A stretch of 30,299 bases of DNA from JBAYHN01 sp041666125 (GTDB lineage Bacteria > Patescibacteriota > Gracilibacteria > UBA1369 > UM-FILTER-53-11), in assembly GCA_041666125.1 (NCBI GenBank), contig JBAYHN010000007.1, positions 1-30,299 on the forward strand, read 5' to 3'. The notes below the pieces were generated by a model. It searched no databases. It saw nothing but the letters and a program-made list of their open reading frames with translations, and was not told the DNA's origin. This document shows, piece after piece, positions 16,571-23,399 of the stretch (positions within the stretch are counted from its first letter, which is position 1; every line of letters starts with the position of its first letter). The position numbers and the translations under genes were made by a program.

Positions 16571-17125
16571 TTAATAAGGTCCACACCACTCATCTATATA
16601 TTCACCCAGCTCTCCCTCAGGCATTGTCACTGTATAGTTAACATAATGAGCAGCAAAATCTCCACGTGGCAATGAATATATGGCCCATCCAGTCGGCAAA
16701 GTGCCTATACCTTCCACTAATGAAGCCCGTACCATATCGGCCGTTTTGTTTTCAGTGCACTTTAGGCCCATTCCAGCCAATGTAAGCAATCCTTTAAAAA
16801 ATTCCGGAACATCACTAAGATTTGCGAATTGTTTTTGAGCTGTCATGAAACCTTGAAATCTAGTTATCAATAAATCATCGATCTTCTTTGTCTGATATTC
16901 GTCATATTTTGAAAGAATCGCAGCTACTTCGGCACGATTAATATTATTGTCTGGCTTAAATGTGCCATCGGGATAACCACTAATTACTCCATTGAACGAC
17001 AGGCTGTTTACCGCCTTTGCATACCATGCATCCGCAGGAACATCGGGGAATATTTTTAAAGCCGCAAAAGCGGTCGTTGAGGCAAAAAGTGCACCGATTA
17101 AGATAAAACCGAGAATTTTCTTCAT
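16571..17125 (-). CDS. Small exported protein with one SLH domain
   Basis: The 184-residue protein begins with a clear Sec signal peptide (MKKILGF, hydrophobic 8-17, cleavage after AFA at about residue 21). A single S-layer homology domain follows (about 26-75) with the hallmark FPDVPADAWYAKAV, GVISGYPDGTFKPDN and INRAEVAAIL segments. The remaining 110 residues, containing two cysteines, match no family I know. SLH domains bind secondary cell-wall polymers, usually as triplets; one copy suggests weak anchoring or oligomerisation. It is convergent with the radical SAM gene (33-nt gap, no clear terminator) and lies 82 nt downstream of the riboflavin kinase gene. Confidence 0.88.
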   Translation of the reverse strand: MKKILGFILIGALFASTTAFAALKIFPDVPADAWYAKAVNSLSFNGVISGYPDGTFKPDNNINRAEVAAILSKYDEYQTKKIDDLLITRFQGFMTAQKQFANLSDVPEFFKGLLTLAGMGLKCTENKTADMVRASLVEGIGTLPTGWAIYSLPRGDFAAHYVNYTVTMPEGELGEYIDEWCGPY

Positions 17126-17201
17126 ATGTATAGTGGTTAATAGGTAGTTGATAACGTTTTAAAGTTGATTGTGTTACACGAGGTATAACTCATACTCATA
17201 C

Positions 17202-17218
17202 GAAGTGTTACGCACTTC
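17202..17218 (-). other. Short hairpin at the 3' end of the riboflavin kinase gene
   Basis: GAAGTG and CACTTC form a perfect 6-bp inverted repeat with a 5-nt loop that includes the TAA stop. No T-run follows on the minus strand, so it is not a convincing intrinsic terminator; it could be a processing or attenuation hairpin, or chance. Confidence 0.3.
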
Positions 17219-17573
17219 TTGCTATCTCTACGTCCTTCGCAATCGCCTCTTTTAGCTCCACTTCACCGGCAAATTTAACAATATCACGAATGCGCTTTTT
17301 AATCTGAATTTCAACCTCCTGCCCATACAAATCTTCATTTAAACCAATGCAATGAACCTCGAGCGAAGAGGGCAAATTTCCAGTTGGCCGCACACCATAA
17401 TGCAGCGCGCCCTTAAACTGCCGCTCACCTACCTTTACAACAACAGCATAAATTCCATATTCCATTTTTTTTGGCGCAAGTTGTGGATTTAAATTTAAAG
17501 TCGGGAAACCAAGCTTGCGACCAATCCCCAAGCCCTTTAAAACTTTTCCAAAAATAATTATATTTTCTTCCAT
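17208..17573 (-). CDS. ribF: Stand-alone riboflavin kinase domain (RibF C-terminal half)
   Basis: Riboflavin kinase phosphorylates riboflavin to FMN. The 121-residue protein matches only the kinase half of bifunctional RibF: KVLKGLGIGRKLGFPTLNL (10-28) carries the GxGxGR and FPTxN nucleotide/metal motifs. YGIYAVVVKVGE, a GALHYGVRPT segment, the LEVHC strand and a C-terminal KRIRDIVKF-type segment follow. The FMN adenylyltransferase half is missing, so FAD would have to come from another gene or be imported. The gene starts 3 nt after the tpiA stop and is surely in the same transcript. Confidence 0.9.
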   Translation of the reverse strand: MEENIIIFGKVLKGLGIGRKLGFPTLNLNPQLAPKKMEYGIYAVVVKVGERQFKGALHYGVRPTGNLPSSLEVHCIGLNEDLYGQEVEIQIKKRIRDIVKFAGEVELKEAIAKDVEIARSA

Positions 17574-17576
17574 AAA

Positions 17577-18248
17577 CTAGCCCTTTAGCGCCTGAGCAAA
17601 CTCGGTCAAAATTTTGCGTGGATCTTTTGCCTTTGTAACCGCAGAAGCAACCAAAATTCCCTTTGCACCAAACTTTAGCGCCAAGCGAATATCTTCTCCC
17701 GTTTTTATTCCTGCACCAACAATTATTGGAATATTTTTAATAGCGGCAACAGCATTTTTTATAATATCCGGCGAAGCTGTGGAAACCGAAATATCGCCTC
17801 CAATAAGCTCCGGAGGCTCAATCGCAATCGCATCCGGATTAAATTTTGCAATCGCTTGCGCCTCCTCCAAATCCTTTGCACAAACGAGTGTAAAAAATCC
17901 AACTTCGCGAGCTCGCACAATACTTTCTGCAATTTGTTTTAGAGAAATTTTTCTTTCTGCATGATTCAAAAGAGACCCATCTGCCCCGGCAGCTTTGAGC
18001 GCCTCCGGAATAATGTGGCCGGTAAATTGCCCATGAGTCACCGCATCAAAGTGATGAGAAAAAACCGGAATATTAATTTGAGACGCAATCATCCAAATAT
18101 CCACAACCTGTGGGCAAACGGCAAAATTAACACCTTCCTTAATCGCAACCTCTTCATGGATCTTGGCCAAAGCCAAAGCCTGCACGCCGGTTGAGCTTTC
18201 GAAAGTCTTAAAATTCGTTATTACGATCGGGAATTTGACTTGATCCAT
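17577..18248 (-). CDS. tpiA: Triosephosphate isomerase, archaeal-type
   Basis: TPI interconverts dihydroxyacetone phosphate and glyceraldehyde-3-phosphate in glycolysis. The catalytic residues are present: K14 in NFKTFE, H96 in NHAER and E144 in IEPPELIGG. The short length (223 residues against about 250), NFKTFESSTG, SHHFDAVTHGQFTGHIIPEALK and the VGAGIKTGEDIRLAL phosphate loop match the archaeal TPI subfamily rather than classic bacterial TpiA. The frame extends to a GTG at 18264-18266, but that GTG lies inside an extended -10 (TGA-TATATT), so I chose the ATG at 18246-18248, 8 nt downstream. It forms a two-gene operon with ribF and is divergent from the split giant gene. Confidence 0.93.
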   Translation of the reverse strand: MDQVKFPIVITNFKTFESSTGVQALALAKIHEEVAIKEGVNFAVCPQVVDIWMIASQINIPVFSHHFDAVTHGQFTGHIIPEALKAAGADGSLLNHAERKISLKQIAESIVRAREVGFFTLVCAKDLEEAQAIAKFNPDAIAIEPPELIGGDISVSTASPDIIKNAVAAIKNIPIIVGAGIKTGEDIRLALKFGAKGILVASAVTKAKDPRKILTEFAQALKG

Positions 18249-18256
18249 CGCCAGAT

Positions 18257-18265
18257 AATATATCA
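18257..18265 (-). promoter_or_regulatory. Extended -10 promoter of tpiA-ribF (predicted leaderless)
   Basis: The minus strand reads TGA-TATATT, an extended -10, ending 8 nt before the ATG at 18246-18248. It overlaps the alternative upstream GTG and so decides the start. The -35 position (TTTTAT, 18280-18285) lies inside an inverted repeat. Confidence 0.5.
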
Positions 18266-18272
18266 CCTTAAC

Positions 18273-18291
18273 AGCCTATATAAAATAGGCT
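18273..18291. promoter_or_regulatory. Inverted repeat between divergent tpiA and giant-gene promoters (operator candidate)
   Basis: AGCCTAT-ATAAA-ATAGGCT is a perfect 7-bp inverted repeat with a 5-nt centre. It covers the -35 position of the tpiA promoter and touches the -35 of the plus-strand promoter (18291-18296). The position suits a shared operator, although a small hairpin could also arise by chance. Confidence 0.4.
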
Positions 18292-18319
18292 TCACACAAC
18301 TACATTTTTGTGCTATAAT
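18291..18319 (+). promoter_or_regulatory. Strong sigma70 promoter of the split giant gene
   Basis: TTCACA (18291-18296, five of six matches), a 17-nt spacer and a perfect TATAAT (18314-18319) preceded by TGC make a near-ideal extended promoter. The transcript would start near 18326 with a leader of about 35 nt that is A-rich and has no Shine-Dalgarno. Confidence 0.75.
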
Positions 18320-18360
18320 TTACTAATTCAAATAAAAACATACATTAAAACAAAACTTCC

Positions 18361-21348
18361 ATGGCTAAAGAGGAATTAAAAAAACCTGAAGGTTCGCCCG
18401 AAAAAGATAGGCCGGAAACCACAGAAATTCCCTTTCAAAAGGGCATTGAGTGGCAGGTAAATGTACAACAGGTCATAGAAAAATCTTTGGGCGACAAATA
18501 CCAGGAAAGGATTGGTTCGGTTTTTAAATATATAGATGACGGCTGGGTAAGAGACAATGCGGAAAACATTAAATCTCTTGAGCTTACAAAGGCCGGCGTT
18601 TTAAGGTTTAAAGACGGCAAAAAAGTACTTAAAGAATTTTATATTGCCGATGGATTAAAAGACACCATTCGCGAAAGATATGAGCACAGCAGAGATATTG
18701 CCGATCGCCGCGCAAGAAGAGAAAGAGAGAGAACCGTGGCTCCGGCTTCACGCCGCGACACAATAGGCAGAATAATGGACACCGCCGAAGAAGATGTGCC
18801 AGGCAAAAAAACAAAAGTTAAAGCAAGAATGGAACGCGAAAAGACACAAGCGGCCCGCGAAGAAACAATTCTAAAGAAACTGGAAAAACCAAAAAGAAAA
18901 CTTTCCAAAGAAGAGGCTGCGGCAGTAGAGAAATTACAAGTTATTCTTTCTGCAAAAAAAGCTCAAAGAGAACGAATTCTTTCCACAGTAGAAACCATAA
19001 AAGACGAAGAATACGATTTTTCCGCAAATATAAGCCCTACAATTCAAGACGACGACGCGGAGTTTTTTAGAAAACACTGGCCTTCAATGGATTTTAGCCA
19101 GGAAATTGATGATCTTTTTGTTCAAAAACCAAAAACTAAAGAAGGCTACCAAACAAATCCTTTTAAGGAACTTGGATGGAAATCGGACACTCTGCGCGAT
19201 TTGATGCAGGAAAGATCAAATGAAAGACTTTATTTTCAAGAAGTTGCAGACGCGATTTTTAATGATCGCACGGATGAATTCATAGAAGGCCTTAAGAAAA
19301 AGGGCGTATCGGAAAAAGTTACCGACCTTTTGGACGATGAGGATTTGGTTCTTTGCTACAGGAAATTCAAACAATTGGAACTGGACACAAGCAGGGCTGA
19401 TGCGAGCGAAATTGCCATGGTAACTCAGATTTTGGGCGACTATATGGTGTACGCTCACAGACTTGTAAATCTTGTAAGTAAATTAAAATATAATCCTGCC
19501 AAAGAAACACAAGATCGCGAACGCACAGTTCGTGAATATGAAAGAAATCCAGATGGCACAGAAATAGACAATTCAAGCAACCACGTAAAAAGTGCACTTG
19601 ATACAGTCTTTATTAAGGGCGTTGATTCTCCAACCGAATACACATCCGAACTTGCAGAACTTTTTGGAACTTCCGACAGACCAATTAATTTTGAAGATTT
19701 AAACGGACGAACTGCGACGGTTGAAGGAAAATGGTTTACTATCGCGCAGTCTCCGGACGCCGCTTATGCAAGCGCATTCACGGAAATCGTTCAGCAAAAA
19801 CAAAATCCGGATGGCACATGGGTAGAAACTGTTGATGAAAAAGATGCAGTTACCCATTTAAATGACCTCTTAAAACTTGGTATTGCGGCATATAACGCGC
19901 TTCCGGCAGATGAAACATTAAAAGAAATCGTTGATAATTTAAATGAGGAGAATGCAATACCGACAAGATGGTCCGGAGATCCGGCAATTGATTTGCCGGC
20001 AATGTATGAGGCACTCGCACTTACGGATTTAAAGGAATTAAAAAAAGAAGGATCAGACAAAGAGTTGATGATAAGCGAGTACAGAAAAATGTTTATGCAA
20101 GTTGGCTCGGTTGTTTTCCAGAAAAATAAATTCAATAAACAAATGGCCAGTGCAGGCGAAAGCGACGAAGATGCGGAATCAAAAGAAAAAGGTGTTGGAC
20201 TTAAATTTAAGCCTGAGCAAGCCGAAGAAATCGTGGCAAAATTGCGCGAAGCTGGAATTGATGAAACAAAATTACAGAAAATAAAAAGCTCATTAATTGG
20301 TGGAGCCGCAGTGGTTTTACCAAATTATGGTGGCGGATTCTCGCTTCATTATGAATTCGACCAGGGCACAATGATAGACATAACCGCGATGTTCCCACAG
20401 TGGGACGGTTTTGCTCCGGGCGCAGCCATTGGCCAAAAATTCCAAATTTCAGAAAAAGTAAAAGTTACAATTCACGCAGGTGGCGGAGTTGCAGCAGTTG
20501 GAGGATGGATGGCCGGTGTTGGCGGAAGCATTTCAAAAGAATTTGATGATATAGATGGATCTGTTCAAGTATCTGCCGGACTTCTTGGCGGAGTAATTCC
20601 TATGGGAAGCGTTGGGGTCGCCGCAAACTGGGCAAAATCAAATGAAAAATTCCGAGAAACATTAAGCAAAAAAGTAGTAGAGCATCATATTGCAGAAGTG
20701 GATGCCACGGGAAAAGCATATGAAACTGTAAAAGAAAACAGAAGCAAATATCCGGCACTTACTCGCATTTTAAATTCAATTGAAGCTACACAAGGACTGG
20801 ATGAAGCTTCTAAAAAACAACTCTTCGAAACTTCATATGAAATGTTCAAAGAGGGCATTCAAAAAGAAGCAATCGATGACTCTACAAAGACTTGGTATGA
20901 AAGATTTATTCCAACGGGCGTTGGGCTTGGCGTGGCCATGGTTGGCCCTGTTCCGGTCCCTTATGCATATTTGGAATTCCAACTTTGGAGCAGAAATTTG
21001 GTATATAGAGTTGCAACAGATGTTGAAGACGTAGAACAAGTTACGGACGAACAAGCTCGCAGACAAATTCTGGCAGCCAGAGCTTTATCCAAAGGCACAA
21101 CAGAATTCATAGACAAAAAATTGGCGACTTCCGGAGAAGTAATTTTTGATCCGACAACCGAACAATTAAAACTAAAACGTGCGGGCGAAGGTAAAATTGA
21201 TTTCTCTCATTTAAATAATTTTGATTCTTTCCGCGACACACTTTCACGCGATGCGAAAATTTTCGTGGAGCCTGTAAAAGGCTTGGGTGAGGCGGGAGAT
21301 GTGCTCCAGTTAAAGCCAAAAGAAGCATATGGAAATATTGAAGTTTAG
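18361..21348 (+). CDS. Giant orphan protein, N-terminal 995 residues up to an in-frame TAG
   Basis: I do not recognise this protein. It has no signal peptide or TM anchor at the N-terminus. Residues 1-60 are soluble, about 100-215 are strongly charged (Arg/Glu/Lys) and likely helical, and a long alpha-rich part follows to about 640. Then comes a Gly-rich beta segment (about 640-760; GGAAVVLPNYGGGFSLHYEF, HAGGGVAAVGGWMAGVGG) resembling alternating strands of a barrel or repeat sheet. A helical linker and mixed part run to residue 995. The frame stops at TAG (21346-21348), but the same frame continues open to 23235, so the ancestral product was probably about 1,624 residues. It has a strong promoter. 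Confidence 0.8.
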   Translation: MAKEELKKPEGSPEKDRPETTEIPFQKGIEWQVNVQQVIEKSLGDKYQERIGSVFKYIDDGWVRDNAENIKSLELTKAGVLRFKDGKKVLKEFYIADGLKDTIRERYEHSRDIADRRARRERERTVAPASRRDTIGRIMDTAEEDVPGKKTKVKARMEREKTQAAREETILKKLEKPKRKLSKEEAAAVEKLQVILSAKKAQRERILSTVETIKDEEYDFSANISPTIQDDDAEFFRKHWPSMDFSQEIDDLFVQKPKTKEGYQTNPFKELGWKSDTLRDLMQERSNERLYFQEVADAIFNDRTDEFIEGLKKKGVSEKVTDLLDDEDLVLCYRKFKQLELDTSRADASEIAMVTQILGDYMVYAHRLVNLVSKLKYNPAKETQDRERTVREYERNPDGTEIDNSSNHVKSALDTVFIKGVDSPTEYTSELAELFGTSDRPINFEDLNGRTATVEGKWFTIAQSPDAAYASAFTEIVQQKQNPDGTWVETVDEKDAVTHLNDLLKLGIAAYNALPADETLKEIVDNLNEENAIPTRWSGDPAIDLPAMYEALALTDLKELKKEGSDKELMISEYRKMFMQVGSVVFQKNKFNKQMASAGESDEDAESKEKGVGLKFKPEQAEEIVAKLREAGIDETKLQKIKSSLIGGAAVVLPNYGGGFSLHYEFDQGTMIDITAMFPQWDGFAPGAAIGQKFQISEKVKVTIHAGGGVAAVGGWMAGVGGSISKEFDDIDGSVQVSAGLLGGVIPMGSVGVAANWAKSNEKFRETLSKKVVEHHIAEVDATGKAYETVKENRSKYPALTRILNSIEATQGLDEASKKQLFETSYEMFKEGIQKEAIDDSTKTWYERFIPTGVGLGVAMVGPVPVPYAYLEFQLWSRNLVYRVATDVEDVEQVTDEQARRQILAARALSKGTTEFIDKKLATSGEVIFDPTTEQLKLKRAGEGKIDFSHLNNFDSFRDTLSRDAKIFVEPVKGLGEAGDVLQLKPKEAYGNIEV
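21346..21348 (+). other. In-frame amber codon splitting the 1,624-codon reading frame
   Basis: A TAG interrupts a frame that is otherwise open from 18361 to 23235. The protein sense runs smoothly through it: YGNIEV, stop, IDPALGNDVVL. There is no frameshift, and the downstream part has no promoter, no Shine-Dalgarno and only a GTG at 21373 as an early start. A single C-to-T change from CAG (Gln) would explain it. TAG is an ordinary stop for greA, truB, tpiA, lgt and the WecA-like gene, so global recoding is excluded. Confidence 0.85.
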
Positions 21349-21372
21349 ATTGATCCTGCCCTTGGCAACGAC

Positions 21373-23235
21373 GTGGTTTTGACTTCACAAGGCGGAAGAT
21401 TATTTGCCTCCGTTAAAAAAGACCGCGAAATTTACATTAAGCGCGAAGACATTTCTTTCCCATTTGAGCACAGAGGCGCAGTGGAACAAACAGTAATAGT
21501 AATTACAGATAATCCTTATAAAAAACCACAATTAATAAAAGACACTTCGACTGTTTATTATGAACAGCAACCTAAAAAAGAGTGGAAATTGCGCCCACGA
21601 AGCGCAGTTACAGAGCTTCCTGAATTAAAAGGCACCACACAAGAAAATCTAAAAACTTGGGAGGAATATACAGCATGGGCCCAAGAAAATAAATCAGAGC
21701 GCGTAAAATTCTTTGACGCAGAACCTTATACAAGGAGCTTTGAAAGACTGCAAGATTCCGTAAGCCTGACTTTGGAAGGTGAAAATTCAGATTTAAGAAT
21801 TCGCCCGGAAGTTATGGCAAAAGTGGAGGCACTTAAGAAGGACAAAGCCTTCATTCAAGAATTCCGCAGATTAACTACAGACGGATATGACCTATTAAAG
21901 AGAAAAGGCCGCAAAGATGTTCATGCCGATTGGGAGCCAAGCTTCCCTGCCCTATCCAGAAAATTAAAAGAAAAACTTGGCCAAGACATAAATGCGGAAG
22001 AATTAAATTCTGCGACATATGAACTTTTGGTAGCGAGTTTTATGGATATTCAGAGCCAGGGTCCAGCAAAAGCAAAAGAAGCTTACTTGGGCTTTTTGGA
22101 AAGTTTTGAGCGTCCAATGCTCACCTCTATTTTTAAAAAATATTATGAAGGTCGCCCGGACCAAGCGCAAAAAACAAAAGAAGCGGTGGATTGGACAATA
22201 AATCATTTAAAAGATGTTGATGTTACGCAGAAATCCGGAAGTGTAAAAGAAGGAACAATGTTTGCGACATTGGTTGGCATGGGTGGCATTACCGGAATGC
22301 GCCGAATGTACAATTTCCATGAGACTGATGCCAAATATGGCGTACTTGGTTTGCATGAACTTGACCCAAAAAAGACAGATGTTACAGGCGAAGTTGCGGA
22401 CTTTTGGATGAAGAAACTTTCGCCATATATAAGGGGCATGCATAATAAGGAATTCCCGCCTCGCGCAAAAGCGCAAGAAAATGCGGAGTTCCAAAGAAAG
22501 CTGCAGGATAATTTACGTTCTCCATTGGCGCTAAAACTTGTGCCGGTGCTTGGACTTATGCTTTCTCCTGTGGAAATGGATGCACTTGCCGCAATTCACG
22601 AACAAAGACCGGATGCAGATTCCATAAATGAAACAAACATTGGAGTCGTGAAAAAGTTTTTGGATTGGTGCGACAAAGTTAGAGGGGCCGAACTTGATGG
22701 AGCAAAAACGGTAGACCTTGGAGACGGATATACTTTGAATATAAACACAAAGCTCGCAATGGGCGTTTATAAAAAATGCGGAAATATTTCCGGTTTGTTG
22801 GAAGAAAATTTTGAGCTCTTTTATAAAGGCACAAAGAAAATGCCGGTATTTGCGGGAATGGGAGAAGGCACAATTGATGTAAATGGAAATTACAGTCGCG
22901 CTGACTTTACCGTTATGGCGGGTGCGGCTTTACCAATTATAAGAAAACAGGAGATTCGATGTGAAGAGGATAATCCACATCATCATCACCGCAGACCGCC
23001 TCATCATCATCACCATGATCATGATAATCCGCCACCACCGGATAACCCACCGGATAATCCTCCGCCGGATACTCCACCTGACACACCACCGCCGGATGTG
23101 CCTCCGACAACAGAAACAGCACAACCGGAACCGGCACCAGCTCCTGGAAACGCAAACGTGGGCGGTACAGAAACGGGCACTGTGGAAACAGACACTTCAC
23201 CAGCTTCTAACACCGATATCTACGGAGATATATGA
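21373..23235 (+). CDS. C-terminal continuation of the giant orphan protein, with His-rich and Pro-Asp-rich tail
   Basis: This is the same reading frame as the 18361 gene, resuming right after the TAG. The earliest usable start is GTG at 21373, but open sense begins at 21349, so an independent start is doubtful. The 620 residues are mostly helical and soluble, with a hydrophobic stretch near SPLALKLVPVLGLMLSPVEM, then a beta-like part (DGYTLNINTKLAMGVYKKCG and EGTIDVNGNYSRADFTVMAG) that echoes the Gly-rich sheet upstream of the stop. The end is low complexity: 10 His in 16 residues (22978-23025), then PPxD-type repeats and a Thr/Glu/Pro tail ending DIYGDI. The stop overlaps the next start (ATGA). 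If the stop is real the piece may be untranslated. Confidence 0.65.
   Translation: MVLTSQGGRLFASVKKDREIYIKREDISFPFEHRGAVEQTVIVITDNPYKKPQLIKDTSTVYYEQQPKKEWKLRPRSAVTELPELKGTTQENLKTWEEYTAWAQENKSERVKFFDAEPYTRSFERLQDSVSLTLEGENSDLRIRPEVMAKVEALKKDKAFIQEFRRLTTDGYDLLKRKGRKDVHADWEPSFPALSRKLKEKLGQDINAEELNSATYELLVASFMDIQSQGPAKAKEAYLGFLESFERPMLTSIFKKYYEGRPDQAQKTKEAVDWTINHLKDVDVTQKSGSVKEGTMFATLVGMGGITGMRRMYNFHETDAKYGVLGLHELDPKKTDVTGEVADFWMKKLSPYIRGMHNKEFPPRAKAQENAEFQRKLQDNLRSPLALKLVPVLGLMLSPVEMDALAAIHEQRPDADSINETNIGVVKKFLDWCDKVRGAELDGAKTVDLGDGYTLNINTKLAMGVYKKCGNISGLLEENFELFYKGTKKMPVFAGMGEGTIDVNGNYSRADFTVMAGAALPIIRKQEIRCEEDNPHHHHRRPPHHHHHDHDNPPPPDNPPDNPPPDTPPDTPPPDVPPTTETAQPEPAPAPGNANVGGTETGTVETDTSPASNTDIYGDI
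22978..23105 (+). repeat. Low-complexity His cluster and tandem Pro-Pro-x-Asp repeats
   Basis: Near-perfect CAT/CAC runs encode two His blocks with interspersed Asp and Arg (22978-23025), followed by short tandem copies of CCACCGGATAAC-like units that encode PPDN/PPDT (about 23026-23105). The tract could bind metal or act as a flexible wall-spanning spacer. It is also prone to slippage. Confidence 0.8.
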
Positions 23236-23399
23236 AAAAAACAATAATCATTCTGGTAATTACAATCGCAATCGTAGCCGCAGGCACGGTTGGCTGGGTA
23301 ATGTGGCAGAAAAAATCTGCTGATCAACCTATGCCAAGTTTGCCGGGCGAAGTTATCCCAAATAGTAATTTAAATGGAAACCTCTATTCAGATGTATAA
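23232..23399 (+). CDS. 55-residue single-pass membrane protein
   Basis: An ATG overlaps the previous stop as ATGA (23232-23235) and the frame runs 55 codons to TAA. MKKTII is followed by a hydrophobic segment (about 4-25, Ile/Val/Ala rich) and a short polar, Pro/Asn-rich tail ending NLYSDV. The overlaps with both neighbours (4 nt upstream, 8 nt downstream) are typical of translational coupling. The tail resembles the end of the upstream protein (DIYGDI). No lipobox or homologue is recognised. It was too short for a routine ORF cutoff, but the fit to both neighbours argues for a real gene. It may anchor or escort the neighbouring large proteins. Confidence 0.7.
   Translation: MKKTIIILVITIAIVAAGTVGWVMWQKKSADQPMPSLPGEVIPNSNLNGNLYSDV

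Noticed and set aside
22930..23213. Several frames on both strands over the His/Pro-rich tract
   Set aside because: They arise from the low-complexity CAT/CCG repeats of the real frame.
18361..23235. Genome-wide reassignment of TAG as a sense codon
   Set aside because: TAG ends lgt, greA, truB, tpiA, the PEGA gene and the WecA-like gene at sensible points, so it is an ordinary stop.
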